Source: Bacteroidales bacterium KHT7
Lineage (GTDB): Bacteria > Bacteroidota > Bacteroidia > Bacteroidales > Bacteroidaceae
Direction of reading: 5' to 3'
Length of the DNA stretch: 64,000 bases
NCBI GenBank assembly: GCA_900102385.1
Contig: FNBQ01000001.1
Location: 124,001 to 188,000 of the forward strand
Position numbers and translations under genes: made by a program. Under the pieces are notes generated by a model, which was not told the DNA's origin, did not search any database, and worked only from the letters and a program-made list of their open reading frames with translations. This document shows positions 8,554-18,402 of the stretch, in pieces (position 1 is the stretch's first letter; each line of letters begins with the position of its first letter).

Positions 8554-9702
8554 TTAATTCTGTTCATCAAATGTTTTCTCAAATATATACCGTCTTTCCT
8601 GGTAAGACTTAATATCACCAAACATAAAATTATCGTATTGGTATACGGGCTGGTTTATCATTGGTACAGCAATCTTTATGAGACAATATAATGAGACAAA
8701 AGAAATAAACAAAATTCTGTTATTCCTATAATAGAAGCATTTTATCAAATCCATCCACAGAATCCAATAACAGAAATCAAAAAGAATGCATATTCGCTTA
8801 CTTATCTCTGAAAACTCAGAAAACAAGAATGCCGAGAACAAATAAACTAAGAAGGCATTTAAGAACAAACGATTTTCCTTTCGCATACCACAAAGCTTGT
8901 CATAATAGCAAAAGAACAAGACAAGAGTTAACAATCTCTCCAACAGTCCAATACTGACATGAAGATGCGAACTCAAATCTGTATACGCTTCCACCTTCTT
9001 CTCAACAAATGCCCCTCCTATCCCAGACAACTTAAACAACGTAAGAAATACTGGTATATTTGAGAAATATACTGCAACGAAAAATAAGGATATACCACCA
9101 AACACCCACTTGTCGTTTTTTAAATGCATAAAGAAATAAAGTGGGAAGAAAACAACAGAAGAGTAATGAAAACAAAAGGCAAGAATACACATCAAGTAAT
9201 ATTGCAAAGCCTTTCTATTTATAAGATAAGGAATGGCATTACAAAATATCAACAACGATAAAACATTTCGCATCAGATTTAATGACAGAACAAAGCCATC
9301 GAATGCAAAATATAATATAAGAACCAAGCATATATTTTCTGTATATCTTCGTATAAAGTTATATAATAAGAATATACATATAATGCTATGGACAAATACC
9401 ATAAAATGGAAATTGTCAAAAATAGCCTTACAAAGCAACTGAAATAATATCCACCCAAACTCATCACTCTTGCCTAATTGATAATTAGCGATGTCATACC
9501 AATCTGTATTCTCGAACGAGGGATAGTAGTTCATCCAATCATGAGCCACAAATCCCCTAAGTCCGAAGAACAAGACATAAATTACAATTGCAGACCAAGT
9601 TACATACTGGCAGAACTGTTTGTCATCTTTTCTCTGATGCACAAGTAATGCCAATACGCCCAAGACTGCTATAAAAAAAAGATATGGTAATGGGTATAAC
9701 AT
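8554..9702 (-). CDS. EpsG-like repeat-unit polymerase (Wzy)
   Basis: 382-residue integral membrane protein with about ten predicted helices. The segment GLRGFVAHDWMNYYPSF (about residues 48-64) is the EpsG-family signature (R-x-x-x-x-x-DW-x-x-Y), and YSSVVFFPLYF is a further match to that family. EpsG-type proteins act as Wzy polymerases in Gram-negative capsule and exopolysaccharide loci. It is the only polytopic protein of this operon besides the flippase at 13214-14563, which fits the one-Wzx, one-Wzy layout of such loci. Very AT-rich, as is common for Wzy genes. Confidence 0.82.
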   Translation of the reverse strand: MLYPLPYLFFIAVLGVLALLVHQRKDDKQFCQYVTWSAIVIYVLFFGLRGFVAHDWMNYYPSFENTDWYDIANYQLGKSDEFGWILFQLLCKAIFDNFHFMVFVHSIICIFLLYNFIRRYTENICLVLILYFAFDGFVLSLNLMRNVLSLLIFCNAIPYLINRKALQYYLMCILAFCFHYSSVVFFPLYFFMHLKNDKWVFGGISLFFVAVYFSNIPVFLTLFKLSGIGGAFVEKKVEAYTDLSSHLHVSIGLLERLLTLVLFFCYYDKLCGMRKENRLFLNAFLVYLFSAFLFSEFSEISKRICILFDFCYWILWMDLIKCFYYRNNRILFISFVSLYCLIKIAVPMINQPVYQYDNFMFGDIKSYQERRYIFEKTFDEQN

Positions 9703-9729
9703 ATTTCCTAAATTATCAACCTACTCATA

Positions 9730-10758
9730 TTACGACAGAAGTTCCCCCAACCAATTGTCTATTCTGTACTTATCTATTTCAACAAGTTTGTCTGCAGGTA
9801 TTTGCAATGGTGATTCCATAAAACTAATAACATCATGCCTATTCTTCTCTATATCATCGGCATCCACAACAAGTATCTGCTGCGGAGAGTAGAAAGGATA
9901 TTTCAGCACATGTTCGTTTGTTGTAATAATCTTACGCTTTGCTCCCAATGCCCACATAAACCTTGCAGTCAATCCATCCTGATTATCTGGTGCTGTATCT
10001 ATAACAACCTCCGACTCCATTATCTTTTTTCTGAATTCGGAAGGTGACAATGAAATCTGACTACACAAATTTGAATAATAAGCCTCTGGCGTCAAAATAA
10101 CACAACCAAACAACTTGCGAAGCAAATATTTTAGCTTGAAAAACGGATATCTGTCGGCCTGCAACTTTATATACGACGGCAAACTGAACTGCGAAGCAAT
10201 ATTATTGAAGAACTTGAACATCTTATAACGTCTCATGTCGATTCGCCCTAAGCCAAAAGCCTTATACTGCAAATTCACATCAGAATCAGCCTCAACCCAA
10301 AATATAGGCAGATGTCCTACTCCATACTGCTTACTTTCACCAATATCGAATGTTAAGACCTTATCAAATTTATCAAAATTACGTTCAAAGTGATATACAC
10401 ACTTAACAGTATCAAAAAGATAGTTTACAGCATATATCTTAGGATTTCTTTCTCGAAGAATCTCAAAGACACATGGAGACACAGACTGACCGTCCAAGAC
10501 AAACAATATATCATATACTTTACTATATTCCTCCGCAGAAATGAGTTCTTTCCAATACTGTTTATTTTTTTTTCGGAAAGCCTTAGGATGTACCTTCAGA
10601 ATTCTGTTTATTCCCCTATAGCCCCTAACATTATCAGGGTCGTCAAGTTGTTTTTTTTCGGGGATAAAATCCACAGAATATCCCTGTCGTTGCATTTCTG
10701 CAATAACATCCTTGTATATATCCATATGTGGAGTGCCTATAAACAGTATATTCTTCAT
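9730..10758 (-). CDS. Putative CgeB-like GT-B glycosyltransferase
   Basis: 342-residue soluble protein starting MKNILFIGTPHMDIYKDV, with a Rossmann-like N-terminal half (YDILFVLDGQSVSP, YAVNYLFDTVKCVYHFE) and a C-terminal region with SEVVIDTAPDNQDGLTARFMWALGAKRKIITTNE. The last block, a glutamine-glycine-leucine-threonine pattern followed by an R and a helical G-A-K-R loop, resembles the C-terminal donor site of CgeB-type glycosyltransferases found in capsule loci. Its place between an epimerase and the polymerase supports a role in repeat-unit assembly. The family call is moderate; the exact sugar is unknown. Confidence 0.6.
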   Translation of the reverse strand: MKNILFIGTPHMDIYKDVIAEMQRQGYSVDFIPEKKQLDDPDNVRGYRGINRILKVHPKAFRKKNKQYWKELISAEEYSKVYDILFVLDGQSVSPCVFEILRERNPKIYAVNYLFDTVKCVYHFERNFDKFDKVLTFDIGESKQYGVGHLPIFWVEADSDVNLQYKAFGLGRIDMRRYKMFKFFNNIASQFSLPSYIKLQADRYPFFKLKYLLRKLFGCVILTPEAYYSNLCSQISLSPSEFRKKIMESEVVIDTAPDNQDGLTARFMWALGAKRKIITTNEHVLKYPFYSPQQILVVDADDIEKNRHDVISFMESPLQIPADKLVEIDKYRIDNWLGELLS

Positions 10759-10774
10759 CTTATAATGATATCTG

Positions 10775-11911
10775 TTATTTATATAATCCCTTTGCCTTCA
10801 TTTCTGCAATACTTGCATCATAGTTATCCTTCTGAACAGCTTGTCCGTCAACCCACTTACAGAACTCACCAATGCCTGCAGAGAAATCCCATTTAGGCTC
10901 AAATCCCAGTATATTACGCGCCAATGTAATATCTGCATAGTTATGACGGATATCTCCTAAACGATAATTGCCAGAAACAACTATTGGAACTTGTATTCCA
11001 TATTTCTCACAAAGAGTCTGAGCTACAGTAAGCACATCTGTTGCAACACCTGTGCCTATGTTAAACACATGACCATTTGCTTCAGGAACTTCCATACCAA
11101 GTATTGTTGCATCCACAATATCATCAATATATACAAAGTCGCGAGTTTCCTTACCGTCCTCAAAGATATTCAGACCGTTTCCGTTTTTTATACGTGTAGA
11201 GAATATGCTAAGGATTCCAGTATAAGGATTGCTCAAAGACTGTCCAGGGCCATATACATTCTGGTAACGGAACGAAACAGACTCGACCCCAATACTCTTG
11301 CACACCAAGTGTACAAGCTGACCCTGCACCTGCTTTGCTATTCCATATACAGACGATGGATGAATGGCACTATCCTCGGTTGTTGCAACAAGTTCAACAG
11401 GTCCACCACACTTCGGGCACTTACATTCGAAATCGCCTTTCTGCATATCTTCATCCTTTCTTTCCAGCGGATAAACATCGCCACACTTAAGACAACGATA
11501 CTTACCCTCGCCATAAATAGCTCGTGACTCTGCAACGACAACTCGTTTTACACTATGCTTTGTATTGGTAAGGATATCGAGCAAAAGCGCAGTACCACCA
11601 ATATTAGTGTCAACATATTTCTTTATTTCATACATTGACTGTCCCGTACCTGTTTCTGCTGCGAGGTGAATAACATAAGAGACTCCTTCAAGAGCCTTCA
11701 TCCAATCCTCTCTTGAATTAACATCACCCTTTATGAAATTAACCTTGTCCTTTACGTTTCTATAAAGAGGGGATGTCTCTTCAGGATTCACCCCATGAAT
11801 CTGTTCAGACAAAGAATCAAGAACAGTTACTTCATATCCTTTTGCTATAAGTTTTAGAGCTACATTAGAGCCTATGAAACCAGCACCACCAGTAATTAAT
11901 ACTCTATCCAT
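10775..11911 (-). CDS. SDR sugar-nucleotide epimerase/dehydratase with four-cysteine insert
   Basis: 378-residue extended short-chain dehydrogenase. GGAGFIGSN near the start binds NAD(P); YGIAK (tyrosine-x3-lysine) is the catalytic pair; RFVYIDD-type segment DFVYIDDIVDATILGM is typical of nucleotide-sugar epimerases. Unusual for most epimerases is an insert between the SRAIYGEGKYR segment and the catalytic tyrosine that holds two CxxC pairs (CLKC about residue 126, then CKCPKCGG about 151), a probable zinc ribbon. From memory, WbiB-type dTDP-rhamnose 4-epimerase relatives carry a cysteine-containing insert after the same AIYGEG segment, so a 4-epimerase is a reasonable guess. Cytosolic, makes a nucleotide-sugar donor for this operon. 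Confidence 0.82.
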   Translation of the reverse strand: MDRVLITGGAGFIGSNVALKLIAKGYEVTVLDSLSEQIHGVNPEETSPLYRNVKDKVNFIKGDVNSREDWMKALEGVSYVIHLAAETGTGQSMYEIKKYVDTNIGGTALLLDILTNTKHSVKRVVVAESRAIYGEGKYRCLKCGDVYPLERKDEDMQKGDFECKCPKCGGPVELVATTEDSAIHPSSVYGIAKQVQGQLVHLVCKSIGVESVSFRYQNVYGPGQSLSNPYTGILSIFSTRIKNGNGLNIFEDGKETRDFVYIDDIVDATILGMEVPEANGHVFNIGTGVATDVLTVAQTLCEKYGIQVPIVVSGNYRLGDIRHNYADITLARNILGFEPKWDFSAGIGEFCKWVDGQAVQKDNYDASIAEMKAKGLYK

Positions 11912-11914
11912 CGT

Positions 11915-12526
11915 TTACCTTTTTATAAAATTCCCTTGTTTATCGGTTCTATCCCACTTATGGGATTCAAAATTATATTTCTTCACTATAAATGCCGGTG
12001 CCCCGACAACAACACAATAATCTGGAACAGACTTGGTTACAACCGAGTTTGCGCCTATGGTTACATGTTTTCCTATCTTAACACCCTGCAAAATTACAAC
12101 ATTATTATAAATCTTGCAACCTTCTCCTATATGTACAGGCTCAACTGTTATATTCTGTCTTTCTATCGGAACTGCAATATCATCGTAAGGATGATTAATG
12201 TCCGTAATTGAAACATTAGCAGCAATGGCTGTATCACGCCCTATCTCAATACGATCGGCACAGGTTATATGACAGTTCTGCTCTATCGAGACATTTTCAC
12301 CAATAACAATAACCGGCGTAAATGATACGTCGTTGTAGCAAAACACCCCCTCAATCCTTGCATTGTTTCTTATTTGTACACCTTTACCCATTTTAATATA
12401 TTGGGGCGTAATAAGCATAGGCTTTATTACCATTGAAGACATATGATATTCCATGTATCTATGCTTATAACATATATAGTAAAACAGGTGTTTAAACATC
12501 TGATATACGTTACTAAAAATTCCCAT
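11915..12526 (-). CDS. Left-handed beta-helix acetyltransferase
   Basis: 203-residue hexapeptide-repeat acyltransferase (maltose/nodulation O-acetyltransferase-like). Repeats of the type [26 protein letters not shown] and [13 protein letters not shown] build the coil, and the HPYDD segment supplies the catalytic histidine usual in this group. The C-terminus continues after [12 protein letters not shown]. Likely adds acetyl from acetyl-CoA to a repeat-unit sugar. Adjacent to a second acetyltransferase (7-base gap) and to the epimerase (3-base gap). Confidence 0.88.
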   Translation of the reverse strand: MGIFSNVYQMFKHLFYYICYKHRYMEYHMSSMVIKPMLITPQYIKMGKGVQIRNNARIEGVFCYNDVSFTPVIVIGENVSIEQNCHITCADRIEIGRDTAIAANVSITDINHPYDDIAVPIERQNITVEPVHIGEGCKIYNNVVILQGVKIGKHVTIGANSVVTKSVPDYCVVVGAPAFIVKKYNFESHKWDRTDKQGNFIKR

Positions 12527-12533
12527 ATAGCAT

Positions 12534-13208
12534 TTATTGAATAATCTGCTCCAATCCTAATTCCCTACATGACGATTTCAGCATACGCTTGTCTTCTTCT
12601 GAAATATCCTCATCTCCAATAGATGGAACTTTTTCATATTCAGAAGAATACAAATTCTCCAATTTCGATTCTGAAAATCTTTCATCTTCACGATATAGCA
12701 TTTTCTCATGTTGCAATACCTGCTGTAGAGTAAACTTTGTTGCTATCAGTTTTGCAGGCACACCTGCCACTACAGAATATGGCAGAGTATCCTTAGTAAC
12801 AACAGCACCAGCTCCGACTACTGTTCCACGCCTTATTGTAACACCCGGCAACAGTATTGCACCAGCACCAATCCAACAATCTTCCTCTATCACAATGTCT
12901 TTATTAACATCTCCGATATGATATTGTGCATTGAGATAAAAAGGGACTCCCACCTTTAAGACATGCGGACTTGGCACAATAATGCATCCAGATGAAATAA
13001 CAGAATATTTTTTAACATACAGTTTACCATTTAGAGAGATAAAATTTGTATTGTCCTGTATAACGACATAGTCATCCAGATACATATTTTCAGGTACAAG
13101 CTGAGAATTCGGATTAACAAACGTATGTTTGCCGATTTCAGCAAAATGTCGTCTAAAAAGCAACATCCTGACTTTTTTTCTGATATTTAAAATACTACTC
13201 AGTTTCAT
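12534..13208 (-). CDS. Left-handed beta-helix acetyltransferase
   Basis: 224-residue hexapeptide-repeat acyltransferase of the CatB/LbH group. Visible repeats: [37 protein letters not shown], ending with the [14 protein letters not shown] motif found at the end of these coils. The acidic C-terminal tail (about 185-224) extends beyond the coil. Second of two neighbouring acetyltransferases in the operon, so the polysaccharide may carry O- or N-acetyl groups at two positions. Acceptor unknown. Confidence 0.88.
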   Translation of the reverse strand: MKLSSILNIRKKVRMLLFRRHFAEIGKHTFVNPNSQLVPENMYLDDYVVIQDNTNFISLNGKLYVKKYSVISSGCIIVPSPHVLKVGVPFYLNAQYHIGDVNKDIVIEEDCWIGAGAILLPGVTIRRGTVVGAGAVVTKDTLPYSVVAGVPAKLIATKFTLQQVLQHEKMLYREDERFSESKLENLYSSEYEKVPSIGDEDISEEDKRMLKSSCRELGLEQIIQ

Positions 13209-13213
13209 ACCTG

Positions 13214-14563
13214 TTATTTATTCCAAAGACCTGTTGCAGTTTTGTTCAACAATTTGCCAACCTGAATATCCATCAATACTGCATAAAAAAGGTTTATAAT
13301 AATCAACGATATCAACACACCATAAGCTCCCATGTATCCGCCCAAGAGCAATGACATTGGAATATGTAAAAGCATCCCTATCACAACCATTACGGTCTCT
13401 AAATACAATTTTCCCATACCAACTATCAATGTACCGTTCAGCGTCATCCAACAATAAACCGATACATATACAGCAACCATGGACGTCATCATAAAAGGAA
13501 CGTCGACATTATCACCAATCCAAATGAGATATAGTATCTTTGATGCTAATACCATTAGTACTGAAGCACCTACAGACAGTAGCAAAATCTTCTGCATTTT
13601 TTTTCGTATAGATTTCATCCAGTCGTAATCGCCTCTTGTATACGCATCGGTATATGCCGGCCAAAGTGGATTAGTAATGATTGTATAACCCAACATAGTA
13701 AAATTCATAAGTCGGTACGCAAGATTGTAATTAGTCACTTCGAGTGGCGATGACACGTGAGATATCAATACATTCGTACTTTGATACAGAACCAGCACTT
13801 GAACATTTATAATAAAAAACTTGTATCCCAATCCCAACAAATCAGCCACCAGACATTTGCGAACACAAAATATGTTTGGAGCAACACTACGAAATTTACC
13901 GAAATAAAAAATAAAGGATGCCACACATGTAACCACTATAGGCATGATTGCTACAGAACATGCCAATGTTACCAAAGACGGAGGGACACACTTTGTAAGA
14001 ATAACAATAACTACCAGAGACAGGATATTACCAATAACCAGGAAAATATCGGTAAGAGACACCTTTTGAAATGCAGCCACAACAGATGAAAAGACATTAA
14101 CAATCATCTGGGTACAAGCCAACAATACAACTACTTGCATAGCCAACATTATATCTGCCTCATATTTAGGAGCGATATTAAGTATACTACACCAGTTCAC
14201 GTATGGCAACAATATTTCCAGGATAATACATAGTGGCACAAATATCAGCAACATCATAAAATATGTTGTTGAAACAAGTTGCTTTCCCCTCTCCCAGTCA
14301 TTGTTGGCAATAGTCTCAGTCAGCTTATTTTTTAAGCCTTGTGAAAAGCCGATATCCATAAAAGACAATCCAGTCATTATCGAAGACAATGTAAGCCATA
14401 CGCCATACAATTCAGGCGAAACATAGCCAATTGTTAACGGAACAAGAGCAAAAGACACAGCAATACTAACACCCTTCATCAACAAAGATATCAGTATATT
14501 TTTTTTAACAGCTACCGTTCTTGAGTTTCCGTTAAAGAAACCAGCATATTTTTGAAAAGTCAT
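13214..14563 (-). CDS. wzx: Wzx-type polysaccharide flippase
   Basis: 449-residue MATE/MVF-superfamily transporter with 12-14 hydrophobic helices. N-terminal block KKNILISLLMKGVSIAVSFALVPL, then YVSPELYGVWLTLSSI with the GxW pattern and an FSQGLKNKL loop are typical of Wzx flippases of O-antigen and capsule loci. It would turn undecaprenyl-linked repeats to the periplasmic face for the EpsG-like polymerase. The frame can also start at a GTG (14569), 2 codons upstream of the ATG at 14563; the ATG is preferred. It is the only flippase in the window. Confidence 0.9.
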   Translation of the reverse strand: MTFQKYAGFFNGNSRTVAVKKNILISLLMKGVSIAVSFALVPLTIGYVSPELYGVWLTLSSIMTGLSFMDIGFSQGLKNKLTETIANNDWERGKQLVSTTYFMMLLIFVPLCIILEILLPYVNWCSILNIAPKYEADIMLAMQVVVLLACTQMIVNVFSSVVAAFQKVSLTDIFLVIGNILSLVVIVILTKCVPPSLVTLACSVAIMPIVVTCVASFIFYFGKFRSVAPNIFCVRKCLVADLLGLGYKFFIINVQVLVLYQSTNVLISHVSSPLEVTNYNLAYRLMNFTMLGYTIITNPLWPAYTDAYTRGDYDWMKSIRKKMQKILLLSVGASVLMVLASKILYLIWIGDNVDVPFMMTSMVAVYVSVYCWMTLNGTLIVGMGKLYLETVMVVIGMLLHIPMSLLLGGYMGAYGVLISLIIINLFYAVLMDIQVGKLLNKTATGLWNK

Positions 14564-14575
14564 TAACACGTACTT

Positions 14576-15643
14576 CTATTCCTTCTTTGTCTTTCTAAAA
14601 TATTTTCTTATAAAAGTAATCCAAGCAGCATCGGCTATGCATCCCAACAAGATGAATATCAACAATGTTGCAAGTCTTGATCTGCTACTTGCCTTATATG
14701 GCATCTTTGCACTCTGAATCATAGTAAACGCAGGTGTACGTTCCTGAATCTTTGCCTTAGCCTGATCGCGCATCTTTGACATTGTGGCATACACTTCATA
14801 TGCACTCGACATCTTTGATTGCAACGACTGCTCATGAACATTTACCGATTGCAATACAGAGTTACGGTGACTGTCGCTAAACCCTACATACTTGCTCTGC
14901 TTTTCTTTATATTTCAATTCAGCCTCTTTCATCAGTTTATCGTAATACTCATAATCTGTTCGAGCTTTCTTTGTACGATAATCTGTTATATATGCTTGAA
15001 GACGACGCTGTAGAGTGTCTGCCATAATGGCTGCAACCATAGGGTCTTGATCGTCAACTGATATTGTTATCTCACTCGTCTTTTTATCAACATGACAAAT
15101 CAACGTCTTTGCCATATCCTGACATATTTCCATTTCCTGCAATGAAATTCTGAATGGGTCTACGCCCCCTTTCATTCCCGAAGGAGCGTTATCCTTTGGC
15201 TTCATTTTCTCCGAAAGCCACTTTTTGGGATATGACCAAAATGGATATTTAGTGTCATTCTTCAGATGGTCAATGTATGTACGCTCCGTATTGTCATCTT
15301 TCAGACGCACCTTCACATCGAACAATGACTGCAAGAAATCTGTAGAAGAAAATATATCAGGATATATCTCCGGATAAATGGCATCCATCGACGACTTGCC
15401 GCCCAAATCAATACCAAATGACGAAGCCATGTCTGCAAGGTTACTTGCCAGCCCAAGACCACCTGATGACATTTCTGGCGCAAGTATTACCTTTGCCGTA
15501 TATATCTTAGGCGTATTAAATGCAACAACAAGACCTATTGCTGTAAAAGCAACAATAAAACGCACAAGAGTTTTCCACTCTTTCATCAACTTTATTACCA
15601 ATGCAATAACATCAATCTCGTTATTCTTCTTATTTTCCTCCAT
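14576..15643 (-). CDS. wzz: Wzz-like chain-length/co-polymerase protein (copy 2)
   Basis: 355 residues. Layout as in the copy at 370-1401: membrane helix at about 27-44 (FIVAFTAIGLVVAF), periplasmic domain with LAPEMSSGG, coiled-coil region about 225-295, ERTPAFTMI and a second membrane helix (about 330-348, LATLLIFILLGCIADAAWI) with a basic tail KYFRKTKKE. Paralogue of copy 1, with ordered matches across the length. Sits between the Wza-like and Wzx genes, 76 bases after the Wza-like stop. The gene is visibly more AT-rich than the Wza-like gene before it. Confidence 0.9.
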   Translation of the reverse strand: MEENKKNNEIDVIALVIKLMKEWKTLVRFIVAFTAIGLVVAFNTPKIYTAKVILAPEMSSGGLGLASNLADMASSFGIDLGGKSSMDAIYPEIYPDIFSSTDFLQSLFDVKVRLKDDNTERTYIDHLKNDTKYPFWSYPKKWLSEKMKPKDNAPSGMKGGVDPFRISLQEMEICQDMAKTLICHVDKKTSEITISVDDQDPMVAAIMADTLQRRLQAYITDYRTKKARTDYEYYDKLMKEAELKYKEKQSKYVGFSDSHRNSVLQSVNVHEQSLQSKMSSAYEVYATMSKMRDQAKAKIQERTPAFTMIQSAKMPYKASSRSRLATLLIFILLGCIADAAWITFIRKYFRKTKKE

Positions 15644-15719
15644 TATAAAACATCTCTATAAATTTGTACACAAACACTTTAAACGCGAATATTAGTTGTA
15701 TATTGTATAAGCACTAAAT

Positions 15720-18266
15720 TTAGTGCACCAAATTAGCGATAGTCGCTATCATTGTGGCAATAGAAGCCGTTGAGGTTCCTATTGTCAGAATCTCAGAGAT
15801 GGTCATCTTCTTCGATGCCATCTTCTGCGGCACGATTATCTCGCAGCCCGGATTTATGTACTTGCGTCCGCTGCCCTTAATGCGATAAACCATGCCGTTC
15901 ATGTTGATTACATAAACTCTGTTCTTCTTTGCCTTCTGGCTGAAGCCTCCGGCCTGATCTATATAATCCGTAAGTTTCTGCTTGCTATTGTATGCCACGG
16001 TTGTCGAGAACATCACCTCGCCATTAACCTTTACGGTATTTGTGAATGTAGGGATGATTAGTCTGTCGCCCTCGCGCAGCACAATATCGTTCTCCCCTCC
16101 CGGATTGGCAAGAGCCTTGTCGAGTTCTATTCCGACGTAGTAAGTCGTACCCACATCGAGCGTCTTTGCCACCGACACAGAGTCCTTGTCGTTCTCCTTG
16201 GCAGCCGCCTTTATCATCGTCTCCACGCGAAGTTTCTCCTCGGCAGTCATCTCGCGTTCAAGGCGCGCGCCCTTTATGTAAGCCTCCTTTGTCAGTCCGC
16301 CGGCACTCTGCACAAGCTCGCTCAGTCGCTGGCTCTTGCGTGCAAGCGTGTATGTTCCAGCAAAGAGAACCTCGCCTTCTACCGACACGTTTTTCTGCTC
16401 GTAGTAGCCCGGACTTCTTCTCACATACACCTCGTCGAACGGTTCGAGGGTGAACGACGGCTCTCCCTCAACAACGAAGCCCTCTTTCAGAGAGAAACTG
16501 AATGTCTGCGCCATGAAATCCTCCGAGTCTGTAGCCTGCTGGTTCTTTATTCGGCGCGCCACATCGACCTTTACGGTAGATGCCGCCTCTTTCAGTCCGC
16601 CTGCCTGAAGAATGAAATCCTCGAGCGTTTCGTTGGCGGCATATTCGTAGATGCCGGGATAGCGCACCTCGCCCTTGATGGTGAGAATCTGCTCGCCCTG
16701 CATATCCTTCTTGCTTGGTATGAAGAGCACGTCTTCCTTTCGCAGCGGGATATCTGGCACTCTGCCGTGCAGAAGTCCTGCCACGTCGATAGAGAGCACC
16801 TCGAGAGTCATGTCCGAACGGCGGCGATGCATCACGGCATGGTCGAGGAAGGCATCTTCCTTAGGACCGCCGGCACGTTCAATCAGTTCCTTCACAGTCT
16901 TTATGTTTCCGTCGCTCTGATACATTCCGGGGCGGAATACCGCTCCTTTTATCTCAACCTTGTTGGCAAAACGAGGAATCACCGAGTCTACGGTTATCGA
17001 ATCTTCGTCGGATACCTGGAACTTACCGAGTTCAAACTCCTCTACATTAAATATCTGATATTCAAGCCCGTTCTTTCTCAGCACCCTCACGCTCTGCTTG
17101 TAGGCATCGCCTGTGAATCCGCCGGCGTATTTAAGTGCTGTTGCCACGCTCTCGTTCTTCTTCATCTCGTAGAACATAGGGCGTTTAACCTTTCCTGCCA
17201 CGTTTACAAGACAGTCGTACGCTCCTACCACAATCACATCGTTGTCGGCAAGTCGCACGTTGCCAGTCAGTTTGCCGTTAAGGATATAATCGTACACATC
17301 GACCGTGCTCACCAGTTTGCTGTTGCGATACACCTTGATGTCGCGCATCGTACCAATCTCATTCACTCCGCCAGCCATATAAAGGGCATGGAAAACAGAT
17401 GCAAAAGCCGAAATCGTGTATGTTCCGGGCGTAACCACCTCGCCCATTATGTTTACGGTTATGGTCTTCGTGTCGCCCACCGTAAGACGGACTTGCGAGT
17501 TGACGTAGTTTGAGCCGACTTTGCGCTTCAGGTATGCGTTTGCCTGAGCCACCGTCATTCCGCCTATCGTAACAGGACCAATTTCGTCGATGACTATTGT
17601 GCCGTCGGGCGAGATTGTCGATTCTATCGTCTTTTGCGATGCGCCCCACACATCAATGAACACTTGGTCGCCCGGACCAAGCTTATAGTTAGATGGTGTG
17701 GCAATATTCATATTCGGTTCGAACGACAGATTCTTGTTGTTGAAGATGTTACGTCCGAAAATCTCGCGCTTATGTTTTTTCTTCTTTTCGAAGAGGAAAT
17801 CGAAATCCTCGTCAAGCGAATCGGGCATGATGAAATCGAGCTCGCGGCGCATGTCCTTCAGTTTTATGCGCTTCTGTTTCTCGGTCAGTTCCTCGTCATT
17901 TTCCTTTTCGTCGTCGAAAGTTTTCTTTCTGAAGTTATCTTCTTTCTTCTCCTTGTCGTCTTTCTTCTTGTTGCGCAGGCGCGATGCCGACTTCTGCTTT
18001 TCGTCGTCTATGCCCGATATGTTCTTTGCGCCCACCACCTCGCCGCTTTTCTGCTTGTTGTACTTAGCCTTTATGCGACGAATCTGCTCGATGGTTACGC
18101 CTTTCTGCATAAGTTGGATTACAATCTGCGACTGTGACGTACCTTTGTTCTGCTCCTTCAGAATATACTCAATAACCTTGTCGTCGGACATAGACTGTGC
18201 CACGACAGGTGTTGCGCCCATAGTTAGCAGAACAATGATTATTATAAGTTTTATATATTGTTTCAT
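15720..18266 (-). CDS. wza: Wza-like SLBB polysaccharide export protein (copy 2)
   Basis: 848-residue export protein. Signal peptide about 1-24 (ending VVAQ), then a long highly charged linker (about 70-170, runs of KK, EE and DD), then NIATPSNY-LGPGD (190-200) opening the export domain and a series of SLBB units. The C-terminal hydrophobic tail (about 820-845) ends in NLVH. First gene of the 11-gene minus-strand operon. Ordered identity with the protein at 1898-4336 covers the whole length, so both loci carry their own exporter of one type. Outer-membrane channel for the polysaccharide is the family role. Confidence 0.93.
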   Translation of the reverse strand: MKQYIKLIIIIVLLTMGATPVVAQSMSDDKVIEYILKEQNKGTSQSQIVIQLMQKGVTIEQIRRIKAKYNKQKSGEVVGAKNISGIDDEKQKSASRLRNKKKDDKEKKEDNFRKKTFDDEKENDEELTEKQKRIKLKDMRRELDFIMPDSLDEDFDFLFEKKKKHKREIFGRNIFNNKNLSFEPNMNIATPSNYKLGPGDQVFIDVWGASQKTIESTISPDGTIVIDEIGPVTIGGMTVAQANAYLKRKVGSNYVNSQVRLTVGDTKTITVNIMGEVVTPGTYTISAFASVFHALYMAGGVNEIGTMRDIKVYRNSKLVSTVDVYDYILNGKLTGNVRLADNDVIVVGAYDCLVNVAGKVKRPMFYEMKKNESVATALKYAGGFTGDAYKQSVRVLRKNGLEYQIFNVEEFELGKFQVSDEDSITVDSVIPRFANKVEIKGAVFRPGMYQSDGNIKTVKELIERAGGPKEDAFLDHAVMHRRRSDMTLEVLSIDVAGLLHGRVPDIPLRKEDVLFIPSKKDMQGEQILTIKGEVRYPGIYEYAANETLEDFILQAGGLKEAASTVKVDVARRIKNQQATDSEDFMAQTFSFSLKEGFVVEGEPSFTLEPFDEVYVRRSPGYYEQKNVSVEGEVLFAGTYTLARKSQRLSELVQSAGGLTKEAYIKGARLEREMTAEEKLRVETMIKAAAKENDKDSVSVAKTLDVGTTYYVGIELDKALANPGGENDIVLREGDRLIIPTFTNTVKVNGEVMFSTTVAYNSKQKLTDYIDQAGGFSQKAKKNRVYVINMNGMVYRIKGSGRKYINPGCEIIVPQKMASKKMTISEILTIGTSTASIATMIATIANLVH

Positions 18267-18320
18267 TTATAAATCAGGCTTGCCATTATATAGAATAACT
18301 ACACGCAGGCATAATTATTG

Positions 18321-18328
18321 CAAAGGTA
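18321..18328 (-). promoter_or_regulatory. -7 promoter element of the 11-gene polysaccharide operon
   Basis: Minus strand TACCTTTG fits TAnnTTTG, about 55 bases ahead of the ATG at 18266. No clear TTTG at the -33 position. The diverging tmRNA promoter is only 20-30 bases away. Confidence 0.5.
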
Positions 18329-18347
18329 CATATTTTTTCTGAAATAG

Positions 18348-18378
18348 TTTGGTGCACCGATATTTTTTTATACTTTTG
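18348..18378 (+). promoter_or_regulatory. Promoter of the tmRNA gene
   Basis: TTTG at 18348-18351, 19 bases, TACTTTTG at 18371-18378: full match to the Bacteroidetes consensus; the tmRNA 5' end follows about 25 bases later. Confidence 0.75.
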
Positions 18379-18402
18379 CAATTCATTACTTACAAAATCC
18401 AC

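Noticed and set aside
16767-18342. Several plus-strand frames (248, 167 and 214 codons) opposite the second wza-like gene
   Set aside because: Antisense to a well-supported SLBB gene; compositions are typical reversed-frame products (Ser/Phe/Leu runs).
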